A stretch of 64,000 nucleotides of DNA. Source: Arthrobacter sp. SDTb3-6. Lineage in GTDB: Bacteria; Actinomycetota; Actinomycetes; Actinomycetales; Micrococcaceae. Below are positions 8,073 to 15,562 of the stretch, piece after piece. The translations under genes and the position numbers were made by a program. The number at the start of each line of letters is the position of its first letter. Positions within the stretch are counted from its first letter, which is position 1. The stretch lies in the NCBI RefSeq assembly GCF_013376095.1, contig NZ_JAAMFN010000009.1:53358-117357 (forward strand). Reading direction: 5' to 3'. The notes beneath the pieces were generated by a model, which saw only the letters and a program-made list of their open reading frames with translations, did no database searches and was not told the origin of the DNA.

Positions 8073-9074
8073 ATGCGCTCCAAGCGGGTCATCCACACCG
8101 TGGAATCCCACACCGAGGGAATGCCCACCCGCGTCGTCACCGGCGGCGTGGGCACCATCCCCGGGGACACCATGGCGCAGCGGCGGCAGTGGTTCATGGA
8201 CCACAGCGACGACGTGCGCACCCTGCTCATGTACGAACCCCGCGGCCACGCCTCCATGAGCGGGGCCATCCTGCAGCCGCCCACCCGGCCCGACGCCGAC
8301 TACGGCGTGCTGTTCATCGAGGTCTCCGGACTGCTGCCCATGTGCGGCCACGGCACCATCGGCGTGGCAACCGTGCTGGTGGAAACCGGCATGGTGCCGG
8401 TGGTGGAACCGGTGACCACCATCCGGCTGGACACCCCCGCCGGGCTGGTGGTGGCCGAGGTGGCCGTGGAAGGCGGCGCGGCACGGTCCGTCACCATCCG
8501 CAACGTGCCCTCGTTTTCGCTCGCCCTGGACCAGCGGGTGGGCGTGGACGGCATCGGCGAGGTCCGCTACGACATGGCGTTCGGCGGGAACTTTTACGCC
8601 ATCGTGGACCTCGAATCGCTGGGCCTGCCGTTTGAGCGTGCTGCCAAGGACCGCCTGCTGGACGCGGGCCTGAAAATCATGGCCGCCATCAACGGCCACA
8701 ACCCGCCCGTACACCCCGAACGGGCCGACATCACCGGCTGCCACCACGTTTACCTGAAGGCGCCCGGCTCCACGGCGCAGCACTCCCGCCACGCCATGGC
8801 CATCCATCCGGGCTGGTTTGACCGCTCGCCCTGCGGCACCGGCACCAGCGCCCGCATGGCCCAGTTGCACGCCCGGGGCGAGCTGGCCCTCAACACGGAC
8901 TTCGTGAACGAATCGTTCATCGGCACCCAGTTCACCGGCCGGCTCGTGGAGACGGCGACGGTGGGCGGGCTGCCCGCCGTCGTCCCCACCATCACGGGGC
9001 GGGCCTGGGTGACGGGTACAGCCCAGTACCACCTGGACCCCGAGGACCCCTTCCCGGCAGGGTTTTTGCTGTGA
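8073..9074 (+). CDS. Proline racemase family, probable 4-hydroxyproline 2-epimerase (copy 2)
   Basis: A second cofactor-free epimerase, 333 residues, with both catalytic cysteines: Cys91 in LPMCGHGTIG and Cys254 in DRSPCGTGT. The LPMCGHGTIG context and the His pair in TGCHHV near residue 224 are typical of bacterial trans-4-hydroxy-L-proline 2-epimerases, so I assign the first step of the T4-L-Hyp pathway to this copy with more confidence than copy 1. ATG 8073 follows AAAGG by seven bases and lies ten bases after the deaminase stop; the gene ends in a 4-base overlap with the aconitase-X large subunit. Confidence 0.88.
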   Translation: MRSKRVIHTVESHTEGMPTRVVTGGVGTIPGDTMAQRRQWFMDHSDDVRTLLMYEPRGHASMSGAILQPPTRPDADYGVLFIEVSGLLPMCGHGTIGVATVLVETGMVPVVEPVTTIRLDTPAGLVVAEVAVEGGAARSVTIRNVPSFSLALDQRVGVDGIGEVRYDMAFGGNFYAIVDLESLGLPFERAAKDRLLDAGLKIMAAINGHNPPVHPERADITGCHHVYLKAPGSTAQHSRHAMAIHPGWFDRSPCGTGTSARMAQLHARGELALNTDFVNESFIGTQFTGRLVETATVGGLPAVVPTITGRAWVTGTAQYHLDPEDPFPAGFLL

Positions 9075-10336
9075 CCGCCCTGGCGCTCAGCGGGGAGGAA
9101 AAGGCCATGCTCGACGGCGGCCGCGGCCCCGGTGCCGCCATGGCCATGCGCCTGGTGGCCGCCCTGGCGGGCGTGCTGGGCGCCGAACGGCTCATCCCCG
9201 TCAGGGGGGCGCACATTGACAGCTGCCTGTACCACGGGCAGGCCGGGCTCGACTTCGCCCAAAAACTGGCCGGGCTGGGCGCCAGGGTGGCCGTCCCCAC
9301 CACCTTGAACGTGGGCTCGCTGGACCTGATGCATCCGGGCCTGGTGCGGCTGCCGCCCGGGGAGGCCGCCCCCGCCCGGGCGCTCATGGACGCCTACCGG
9401 ACCCTCGGGGCGCGCGCCACCTGGACCTGTGCGCCGTACCAGTCCCTGGACCGGCCCGCCTTTGGCGAGGACGTGGCGTGGGCGGAATCCAACGCGATTG
9501 TCTTTGCCAATTCCGTGCTGGGCGCCCGGACCGAGCGGTATGGCGATTTCATCGACATCTGCGCCGCCGTCACCGGCCGCGTGCCGCAGGCCGGGCTGCA
9601 CCTGGACGCCAACCGCGTGCCCACGCTGGAGCTTGACTGCTCCGCGCTGCCCGCGTCCATGCTGGCGGAGGAGGCGGTCTGGGCCGCCCTGGGGGACGTG
9701 GTGGGGCGGCAGTCCGGCACCGGGGTGCCGCTGCTGACCGGGATCGACCCGGCGCTGGCGGACGAGGACAAGCTCAAGGCGCTCGGGGCCACCTCGGCGT
9801 CCGCCGGCGGCGTGGCCCTTTTCCACGTGGCCGGCGTGACGCCCGAGGCAGTGGCCGCCGGCCGCGCCTGGGCGGGGCTGCCCGCCGTAACCGTCACCAC
9901 GGGCATGCTGCGGGCGGCCCGGGACGAGCTGACCACCGCGGACGCCGCCGCCCCGCTGGACGCCGTGGCCCTGGGCACCCCGCACTTTTCCGTGCACGAG
10001 TTTGGCAAGCTGGCCGCCGCGCTGGAGGGCCGGCCCGCCTTCCACCCCGGCTGCACCGTGTGGATCAACACCTCCCGCGAAGTGTTGGGGCAGGCCCGGG
10101 AAGCCGGGCTGGTGCAGGCCGCCGAGGAGCGCGGGGCCCGCATTGTGGTGGACACCTGCACGTACATCACGCCCATCCTGGGCCCGCAGGAACGCACCGT
10201 CATGACGCCCTCGGGCAAGTGGGCCTGGTATGCGCCGATGAACCTCGGGGTGGACGTGGTGTTTGGCACGCTGTCCGAATGCCTCGACTCGGCCTGCGCC
10301 GGAAAGGTGGTGCGCGATGACGGGCTGTGGGGTTGA
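9071..10336 (+). CDS. Aconitase X large subunit, probable cis-3-hydroxy-L-proline dehydratase
   Basis: A 421-residue protein of the aconitase-X (DUF521) family. The C-terminal region VVDTCTYITPILG, then SGKWAWYAPMNLG and LSECLDSACAGKV, holds the conserved cysteines and basic residues of the iron-sulfur active site. Family members act as cis-3-hydroxy-L-proline dehydratases giving delta1-pyrroline-2-carboxylate, or in archaea as mevalonate 5-phosphate dehydratases. The proline-metabolic neighbourhood picks the former. The catalytic and swivel parts are separate genes here (the two-subunit type), unlike fused enzymes in some proteobacteria. The GTG start overlaps the epimerase stop by four bases. 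Confidence 0.88.
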   Translation: MTALALSGEEKAMLDGGRGPGAAMAMRLVAALAGVLGAERLIPVRGAHIDSCLYHGQAGLDFAQKLAGLGARVAVPTTLNVGSLDLMHPGLVRLPPGEAAPARALMDAYRTLGARATWTCAPYQSLDRPAFGEDVAWAESNAIVFANSVLGARTERYGDFIDICAAVTGRVPQAGLHLDANRVPTLELDCSALPASMLAEEAVWAALGDVVGRQSGTGVPLLTGIDPALADEDKLKALGATSASAGGVALFHVAGVTPEAVAAGRAWAGLPAVTVTTGMLRAARDELTTADAAAPLDAVALGTPHFSVHEFGKLAAALEGRPAFHPGCTVWINTSREVLGQAREAGLVQAAEERGARIVVDTCTYITPILGPQERTVMTPSGKWAWYAPMNLGVDVVFGTLSECLDSACAGKVVRDDGLWG

Positions 10337-10820
10337 GGCGGAGGCGGGCGGCCACGCCCGGCTCACGGGGCGGACGCTGTGCCCCGGCGAGGGAAGCGGG
10401 CCCCTGCTGGTGCTCACCGAGCCGCTCTCGTTTTGGGGCGGCACGGACCGCGGGACGGGCCTGGTCATCGACGCCCACCATCCACAACACGGCTGCTCCC
10501 TGGCTGGCCGGGTGCTGTTGATGGACGCCTCGCGCGGCTCCAGTTCCTCCTCGTCGGTGCTGGCCGAGCAAATCCGCGCCGGCGTGGGCCCCGCGGCCAT
10601 CCTGCTGACGGCCCGGGACGCCATTGTGGCGCTGGGGGCCCTGGCCGCCGCGGAACTTTATGGCACACGAGTGCCGGTGGTGCTGCTGGGCGCCGCCGAC
10701 GCCGGCCGGCTGGGGCAGTGCACCGGAGCAGTCGCGCGGGTGGGTGCCGGCGCGGACGGACGGGCCGGCGTCGAACTTGCAGACAGACCGCGAGGGAACC
10801 CCGCCGAAGGAGCCCCATGA
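10317..10820 (+). CDS. Aconitase X small subunit (DUF126, swivelling domain)
   Basis: A 167-residue protein matching the DUF126 swivel domain that closes the active site of aconitase-X enzymes. Key stretches are GSGPLLVLTEPLSFWGGTD and the serine-rich loop ASRGSSSSSSVLAEQI, which contains the catalytic serine in this family. It should be a stable partner of the large subunit in cis-3-hydroxy-L-proline dehydratase. ATG 10317 lies inside the large-subunit gene, a 20-base overlap, which implies tight coupling. The last 20 residues are Gly/Arg-rich and end in a 4-base overlap with the next gene. Confidence 0.85.
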   Translation: MTGCGVEAEAGGHARLTGRTLCPGEGSGPLLVLTEPLSFWGGTDRGTGLVIDAHHPQHGCSLAGRVLLMDASRGSSSSSSVLAEQIRAGVGPAAILLTARDAIVALGALAAAELYGTRVPVVLLGAADAGRLGQCTGAVARVGAGADGRAGVELADRPRGNPAEGAP

Positions 10821-11767
10821 CCCTGCCATACATCGATGCAGCCGCCCTGCGGGCGCTGGTGCCGCCGGCCGCCGCCGTGGCCGCGCTGGAGGACGCCCTG
10901 CGCGGCGGCCAGGACCCGGAGCTGGATCCCCCGCGGCTGTTCGCCCCGCTGGCCGCCGGCGAGTTCCTGCTCATGCCGGCGCAGTCCGCCCGCTACGCCG
11001 GGGTCAAGGTGGCCACGGTGGCGCCCGGGAATCCCGCCAAGGGGCACCCGAAGATACAGGGCACCTACCTGCTACTCGACGGCACGTATTTAACACCGTT
11101 GTGCGCCATGGACGGGGCCGAGCTGACGCTCGTCCGCACGCCCGCCGTGACGGCCATGGCGCTCAAGCACCTGCTGGCGCTGCGGGGTGCCGCCTCCGCC
11201 GGCGCCGTGGTGGTGTTTGGCACCTCGCTGCAGGCCGACCGGCACATTGGGGCGCTGCAGGCGGTGTGCGGCCTGGCGTCCCTCGTGGTGGTGGGCCGGA
11301 GGGCCGGTGCGGCGCAGGAACTGGCGGCCAGGTGGGCCTCGCGGGGCGTGGCGGCACGGGCCGGATCCCCCTCGGAGGTCGAAGGCGCCGACGTCGTGGT
11401 GTGTGCCACCTCCTCCCCGGAGCCCGTGTTTGACGGCGCCCTGGTGCGGGACTCGGCCGTCGTGGCTGCGATTGGCTCGCACGGCCTGGAGGCCCGCGAA
11501 ATCGACCCGGTGCTGGCGCGGCGTGCCTCGGTGGTGGTGGAGGGCCGGGCCTCGGCGCTGCGCGAGGCCGGGGACCTGATCCCGGCCCGTTCCGCGCAGG
11601 AGTGGGCGGAGGGCGGGCTCGGCACGCTGGCCGAGCTGGTGGGCGGCCGTTTTGTGCCGGAGGAGGGAACGCCGCTGCTGTACACGGGCGTTGGGATGTC
11701 GTGGGAGGACATCGTGGTGGCCGGACTGGCCCATGAACGCTTCGCGGGCCATCCCGCGAGGGACTAA
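10817..11767 (+). CDS. Ornithine cyclodeaminase/mu-crystallin family, probable delta1-pyrroline-2-carboxylate reductase
   Basis: A 316-residue NAD(P)H-dependent ketimine reductase. The N-terminal half has YAGVKVATVAPGNPAKG and the dimer region, and the Rossmann part starts near VVVFGTSLQADRHI (family motif GxGxQ, here GTSLQ). It would reduce the product of the aconitase-X dehydratase, delta1-pyrroline-2-carboxylate, to L-proline. True ornithine cyclodeaminases share the fold, but the operon order (dehydratase large, small, reductase, with ATGA overlaps) argues for the reductase. The RBS GAAGGAG precedes ATG 10817. This completes the branch from 3-hydroxyproline to proline. Confidence 0.87.
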   Translation: MTLPYIDAAALRALVPPAAAVAALEDALRGGQDPELDPPRLFAPLAAGEFLLMPAQSARYAGVKVATVAPGNPAKGHPKIQGTYLLLDGTYLTPLCAMDGAELTLVRTPAVTAMALKHLLALRGAASAGAVVVFGTSLQADRHIGALQAVCGLASLVVVGRRAGAAQELAARWASRGVAARAGSPSEVEGADVVVCATSSPEPVFDGALVRDSAVVAAIGSHGLEAREIDPVLARRASVVVEGRASALREAGDLIPARSAQEWAEGGLGTLAELVGGRFVPEEGTPLLYTGVGMSWEDIVVAGLAHERFAGHPARD

Positions 11768-11768
11768 A

Positions 11769-11785
11769 ATATCATATTGCACAGG
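11769..11785 (+). promoter_or_regulatory. Candidate GntR operator, site C (autoregulation)
   Basis: The 17-mer ATATCATATTGCACAGG, with perfect palindrome AATAT-C-ATATT at 11768-11778, matches site A at 11 of 17 positions. It lies 46 bases before the regulator gene, directly after the reductase stop, so the regulator probably controls its own promoter. Confidence 0.42.
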
Positions 11786-11830
11786 GACGGCCGTCCCACA
11801 TTCAATGCAGGGCTGGGGAACGGAGGGGCC

Positions 11831-12502
11831 ATGGGCTCCATGGAGACGACGACGCACCTCGCTGCCGTCAAGAAGAGTGTGAGCCTGCGCGAAACGGTGG
11901 CCCAGGCCCTGCGGGCTGCCGTCATTTCCGGGGAGATGAAGCCCGGGGAGGTGTATTCGGCGCCTACCCTGGGGAAGCGTTTTGGCGTTTCACCCACGCC
12001 GGTCCGCGAGGCCATGCTGGACCTTGTCAAGGAGGGGCTGGTGGTCTCGCTGCCCAACAAGGGCTTCCGCGTCACCGAGGTCTCCGACGCCGACCTTGAT
12101 GAAATCACGGCCCTGCGCCTGCTCATCGAACCGCCCACGGTTGCCGACGTGACGCCGTTGATCGATGCGGACGGGCTGGAACGGCTGCGCGGGATGGCCG
12201 CCGCCATCGTTGACTTTGCCGGCCAGGGTGAGCTGATTTCCTATACCGAGGCGGACCGCGCCTTCCACATCGCCATCCTGGAGTACAGCGGCAACAAACG
12301 CCTCGTCACGCTCATCACCGAGCTACGGGCGCACACCCGGCTGCTGGGCCTGGCGCCCTTGGCCGCCTCCGGGGAGCTGCGCGGGATGGCCGTGGAGCAC
12401 CTGGACCTGGTGGAGCTGATGGCTGCCGGCAAGGCCGCCGAGGCGCAGGCGCTGATGACCCGGCACATCGGCCACGTCCGCGGCGAATGGGCCAAGCCGT
12501 AG
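11831..12502 (+). CDS. GntR family transcriptional regulator, FCD (FadR-type) subfamily
   Basis: A DNA-binding regulator of 223 residues. The winged helix spans about residues 15-80 (RETVAQALRAAVISGEMKPG, then TLGKRFGVSPTPVREAMLDL and VVSLPNKGFRVTEV). The C-terminal FCD ligand domain carries the metal-binding histidines of the family, seen in ADRAFHIAIL, VEHLDLVELM and TRHIGHV. It sits in the middle of the hydroxyproline genes and is most likely their repressor, with hydroxyproline or a pathway imine as ligand. ATG 11831 follows GGAGGGGCC; upstream in-frame codons to 11777 overlap the operator and are not conserved-looking. Four matching candidate operators in the locus support the assignment. 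Confidence 0.9.
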   Translation: MGSMETTTHLAAVKKSVSLRETVAQALRAAVISGEMKPGEVYSAPTLGKRFGVSPTPVREAMLDLVKEGLVVSLPNKGFRVTEVSDADLDEITALRLLIEPPTVADVTPLIDADGLERLRGMAAAIVDFAGQGELISYTEADRAFHIAILEYSGNKRLVTLITELRAHTRLLGLAPLAASGELRGMAVEHLDLVELMAAGKAAEAQALMTRHIGHVRGEWAKP

Positions 12503-12569
12503 GGCCTCCCGCATCCGCGGAAGCCGTCACGGCACACCGGCCGGACAGGGGGTGTTCGCCAGCTGTGAC

Positions 12570-12586
12570 ATGTGACATACTACTGA
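12570..12586 (+). promoter_or_regulatory. Candidate GntR operator, site D, abutting the dehydrogenase start
   Basis: The 17-mer ATGTGACATACTACTGA ends one base before ATG 12588. It contains CATACT (12576-12581), a plausible -10 box six bases before the start codon, so the message may be leaderless. Repressor binding would block this promoter directly. No clear -35 box was found. Confidence 0.6.
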
Positions 12587-12587
12587 A

Positions 12588-13772
12588 ATGTTGCTGCCCC
12601 GCTCTGCTGACGTCGTAGTCATCGGCGCCGGCGCCGTGGGCGCCGCGTGTGCGTACTCTGCCGCGCGTGCTGGGTTCCGCGTGGCCGTCGTGGACCAGGG
12701 CGCCGTTGCCGGCGGCACCTCCAGCGCCTGCGAGGGAAACCTCCTGGTCTCCGACAAAGAGGCCGGCCCCGAACTCGACCTGGCGCAGTATTCCCAGTCC
12801 CTGTGGCGCGGAGAGCTGGCCGAATTCGGCCACCTTTGGGAATTTGAATCCAAGGGCGGCCTGGTGGTGTCCGCCAGGCCCGGCACCCAGGCCAACCTCG
12901 AGCGGCTGGCGGGCAGGCAGCGGGAGGCGGGTATCGACGTCGAACTGGTGGACGCGCAGGACCTGGCGGGCCATGAGCCGCAGCTGGCCCCCGGCCTGGC
13001 GGGCGGCGCGTACTACCCCCAGGACGCGCAGGTGCAGCCCATGCTCGCCGCCGCCCACCTGCTGCGGCTGGCACGCACGCTGGGCGCCACCGTCCACCCG
13101 GACACGGGCGTCACCGGGTTCACGCGGTCCGGCGGCAGGGTGACGGGCGTGGCCACCGGCCGCGGCGCCATTTCCGCGAACGCCGTGGTCAACGCGGCCG
13201 GCACCTGGGGCGGGGCCGTCGCGCAGCTGGCCGGCGTCAACGTCCCCGTGCTGCCGCGCAAGGGCTACGTGATGGTCACCGAACCGCTTCCCCCCATGGT
13301 GCGGCACAAGGTCTACGCGGCCGAATACGTGGACAACGTGGCCAGCTCCGACGCAGGCCTGCAGACGTCCCCCGTGGTGGAGGGCACTCGCGGCGGCACC
13401 ATCCTGATCGGCTCCAGCCGCGAACGCGTGGGCTTTGACAAGCAGTTCAACCCCCGTGTCCTGGCCGAAATGGCAGGCAAGGCCATCGCGCTGTTCCCGT
13501 TCCTGGCCGGCGTGAAGGCGTTGCGCAGCTACTCCGGATTCCGGCCCTACTGCCCCGACCACCTGCCCGTGATCGGCCCCGACCCGCGGGCCCCCGGGCT
13601 GTGGCACGCCTGCGGGCACGAAGGCGCGGGAATCGGCCTCGCCGTGGGGACCGGGGCACTGATTGCCGCGTCCCTGGCCGGCGCCACACCCGCCATGGAC
13701 CTGGCGCCGTTTGCCCCCGAACGCTTCGACCTGCACTCCCCGGACCCCGAGACGGAGGCCGCCCATGCCTGA
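12588..13772 (+). CDS. FAD-dependent oxidoreductase, D-amino-acid-oxidase family: probable D-hydroxyproline dehydrogenase, catalytic subunit
   Basis: A 394-residue flavoprotein of the DAO/glycine-oxidase fold, with the FAD dinucleotide motif GAGAVG at residues 13-18 and the C-terminal FAD-contact segment PDHLPVIGPDPRAPG followed by ACGHEGAGIGLA. It resembles the beta subunit of three-part dehydrogenases such as the Pseudomonas D-hydroxyproline dehydrogenase and hydrogen cyanide synthase HcnC. It would oxidise cis-4-hydroxy-D-proline to delta1-pyrroline-4-hydroxy-2-carboxylate. The ATG has no ribosome binding site and begins just after the candidate operator, suggesting a leaderless mRNA. It overlaps the ferredoxin-like subunit gene by eight bases. 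Confidence 0.88.
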   Translation: MLLPRSADVVVIGAGAVGAACAYSAARAGFRVAVVDQGAVAGGTSSACEGNLLVSDKEAGPELDLAQYSQSLWRGELAEFGHLWEFESKGGLVVSARPGTQANLERLAGRQREAGIDVELVDAQDLAGHEPQLAPGLAGGAYYPQDAQVQPMLAAAHLLRLARTLGATVHPDTGVTGFTRSGGRVTGVATGRGAISANAVVNAAGTWGGAVAQLAGVNVPVLPRKGYVMVTEPLPPMVRHKVYAAEYVDNVASSDAGLQTSPVVEGTRGGTILIGSSRERVGFDKQFNPRVLAEMAGKAIALFPFLAGVKALRSYSGFRPYCPDHLPVIGPDPRAPGLWHACGHEGAGIGLAVGTGALIAASLAGATPAMDLAPFAPERFDLHSPDPETEAAHA

Positions 13773-14040
13773 GCTTCAGCTGTCCCTGGACGGCGCCCCG
13801 CTGTCCGCCCGGCCGGGCCAAACGGTCGGCGCCGCCCTGGCCGGTGCGGGCATCGCCTCGTGGCGCACCACCCGCCACGCAGGGCGCCCGCGCGGGCTGT
13901 TCTGTGGCATCGGCGTCTGCTTTGACTGCCTGTTGACGGTCGACGGCGTCCCCAACCAGCGCGCCTGCCTCACCCCAGCACGGGACGGCATGGAACTGCG
14001 CACGGAGTCCGAAGATGCGGGGGAGGGGCGCGATGTTTGA
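13765..14040 (+). CDS. Small 2Fe-2S subunit of D-hydroxyproline dehydrogenase (HcnA-like)
   Basis: A 91-residue ferredoxin-like protein. Cysteines 47, 52 and 55 in GLFCGIGVCFDC and Cys68 in QRACL make the plant-type [2Fe-2S] site. It corresponds to the small electron-carrier subunit of three-subunit amine dehydrogenases (HcnA, or the gamma subunit of D-hydroxyproline dehydrogenase). It should pass electrons between the two flavoprotein subunits. ATG 13765 overlaps the end of the catalytic subunit gene by eight bases, and its own end overlaps the next gene by eight. Confidence 0.87.
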   Translation: MPELQLSLDGAPLSARPGQTVGAALAGAGIASWRTTRHAGRPRGLFCGIGVCFDCLLTVDGVPNQRACLTPARDGMELRTESEDAGEGRDV

Positions 14041-15562
14041 CGTGGCCGTGGTGGGCGCCGGGCCGGCCGGGCTGGCCGCCGCCGTGCATGCCGCCGATGC
14101 CGGGCTGTCCGTGGCGCTCGTGGACGCCGGGGCGCAGCCGGGCGGGCAGTTTTGGCGGCACCCGGTGGAGGGGGAGGCGTCGGCCGGCGCCCCGGAGCCC
14201 GCCGGCCACCACGGCTGGCAGCGGTTCGCGGTGCTTCGCGCCCGGCTGTACGCCCATGAATCCGCCGGCCGCATCACGTATTGGCGCAACGCCCAGGTGT
14301 GGCTGCTGGCGGCCGGTCCGGCGGCGGGCGTGCTGCACCTGGCACCCGCCCTGGACGTTCCGGGCGGTGCGCCGGACGCGCTGCCGGCCACGGTCCGCGC
14401 CCGCCGCCTCATCCTTTGCCCCGGCGGCTACGACCGCCAGCTGCCCGTTCCCGGGTGGGACCTGCCGGGCGTCATGGCCGCGGGCGGTGTCCAGGCGCTC
14501 CTGAAAGGCAGCGGCACCGCCGCCGGCAAGGTTGCCGTTGTAGCCGGGACCGGCCCGTTCCTGCTCCCTGTGGCGACCGGGCTGGCGGGGGCAGGAATCA
14601 GGGTGGCCGCGATTTGCGAGGCCAACAGCCCGGCCGGCTGGCTGCGGAACCTGCGCGGCGCGGTGCAGGCGCCGGAGAAGGCCGTGGAGGGCGCCGCCTA
14701 CGCGGCCGCGCTGGCCCGGCACCGCATCCCGTACCGGGTGCGCACGGCCGTCACCGAAATCCACGGCACGGACAGGGTGGAGGCCGTCACCATGTCACGC
14801 CTGGCCCGTGATGGCATGGTTGTGCCAGGAACCGGCAGGCGGGTCAGCTGCGACGTCGTGGCGCTCGGCTGGGGCTTCACCCCCCAGTTGGAACTGGTGC
14901 TCGCCGCCGGCGCCGCAACCACGATGGACGTGGACGGCTCGCTCGTGGCCGTGGTGGACGACAGGTTGGCGACCGGCGTCCCCGGCATCAGCGTGGCCGG
15001 CGAGGCGGCCGGCGTCGGCGGCGCCTCGATGGCCGTCGTCGAGGGCGAGCTGGCAGCGCTGTGCGTCGCGGCGGAATCCGGCGGGGCACGGGCCGGCGCC
15101 GCCGGGCTCGGCGCCCGGATTGCCCGGCTGCAGCGCGAACGGGCCAGGCTGCGTGGCTTTGCCGTGGCCATGCACCGTGCCAACCCCGTCCCGGAACGCT
15201 GGCAGGGCTGGCTGGTGCCCGAAACCGTGGTGTGCCGCTGCGAGGAAGTCAGCTACGGCGAGCTGTGCCGCGCCCACGTGGAACTTGGCGCCCGGGACGC
15301 GCGCAGCCTGAAATCATTTGCCCGGCCCGGCATGGGCTGGTGCCAGGGGCGCGTGTGCGGCTACGCCGCCGCGTCCATCGCCGCCAACCTGGCCGGCCGC
15401 CCGTTCGAAGGGCCGGCGGCTGCCGCCGACCTGCGCGCCATGGCCAAGCGCGCACTGGCCGCGCCGGTGCCGCTGGGGCGGCTGGCGGCCATGGCCCCCG
15501 GGCAACCGGAACCGGCCCTGCCACCCCTGGAAACACCCGCTGCCAAAGGAGACCCGACATGA
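14033..15562 (+). CDS. FAD/NAD-binding oxidoreductase with BFD-like Fe-S domain (HcnB-like subunit)
   Basis: The large flavoprotein subunit of the same dehydrogenase, 509 residues. The FAD motif GAGPAG is at residues 8-13, and a second nucleotide fold near VAVVAGTGPFLLPVA follows. A C-terminal BFD-like [2Fe-2S] domain has CRCEE and, about 30 residues later, WCQGRVC. This layout matches HcnB and the alpha subunit of bacterial D-hydroxyproline dehydrogenase, which delivers electrons to the respiratory chain. ATG 14033 follows GGGGGAGGGGCGCG, better than the in-frame ATG at 14015. The end overlaps the aldehyde dehydrogenase ATG by four bases. Confidence 0.87.
   Translation: MFDVAVVGAGPAGLAAAVHAADAGLSVALVDAGAQPGGQFWRHPVEGEASAGAPEPAGHHGWQRFAVLRARLYAHESAGRITYWRNAQVWLLAAGPAAGVLHLAPALDVPGGAPDALPATVRARRLILCPGGYDRQLPVPGWDLPGVMAAGGVQALLKGSGTAAGKVAVVAGTGPFLLPVATGLAGAGIRVAAICEANSPAGWLRNLRGAVQAPEKAVEGAAYAAALARHRIPYRVRTAVTEIHGTDRVEAVTMSRLARDGMVVPGTGRRVSCDVVALGWGFTPQLELVLAAGAATTMDVDGSLVAVVDDRLATGVPGISVAGEAAGVGGASMAVVEGELAALCVAAESGGARAGAAGLGARIARLQRERARLRGFAVAMHRANPVPERWQGWLVPETVVCRCEEVSYGELCRAHVELGARDARSLKSFARPGMGWCQGRVCGYAAASIAANLAGRPFEGPAAAADLRAMAKRALAAPVPLGRLAAMAPGQPEPALPPLETPAAKGDPT

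Noticed and set aside
8750..10624. A 624-codon minus-strand open frame opposite the epimerase and aconitase-X genes
   Set aside because: Both sense genes are complete with conserved motifs; the antisense product is low in complexity and unlike any known protein.
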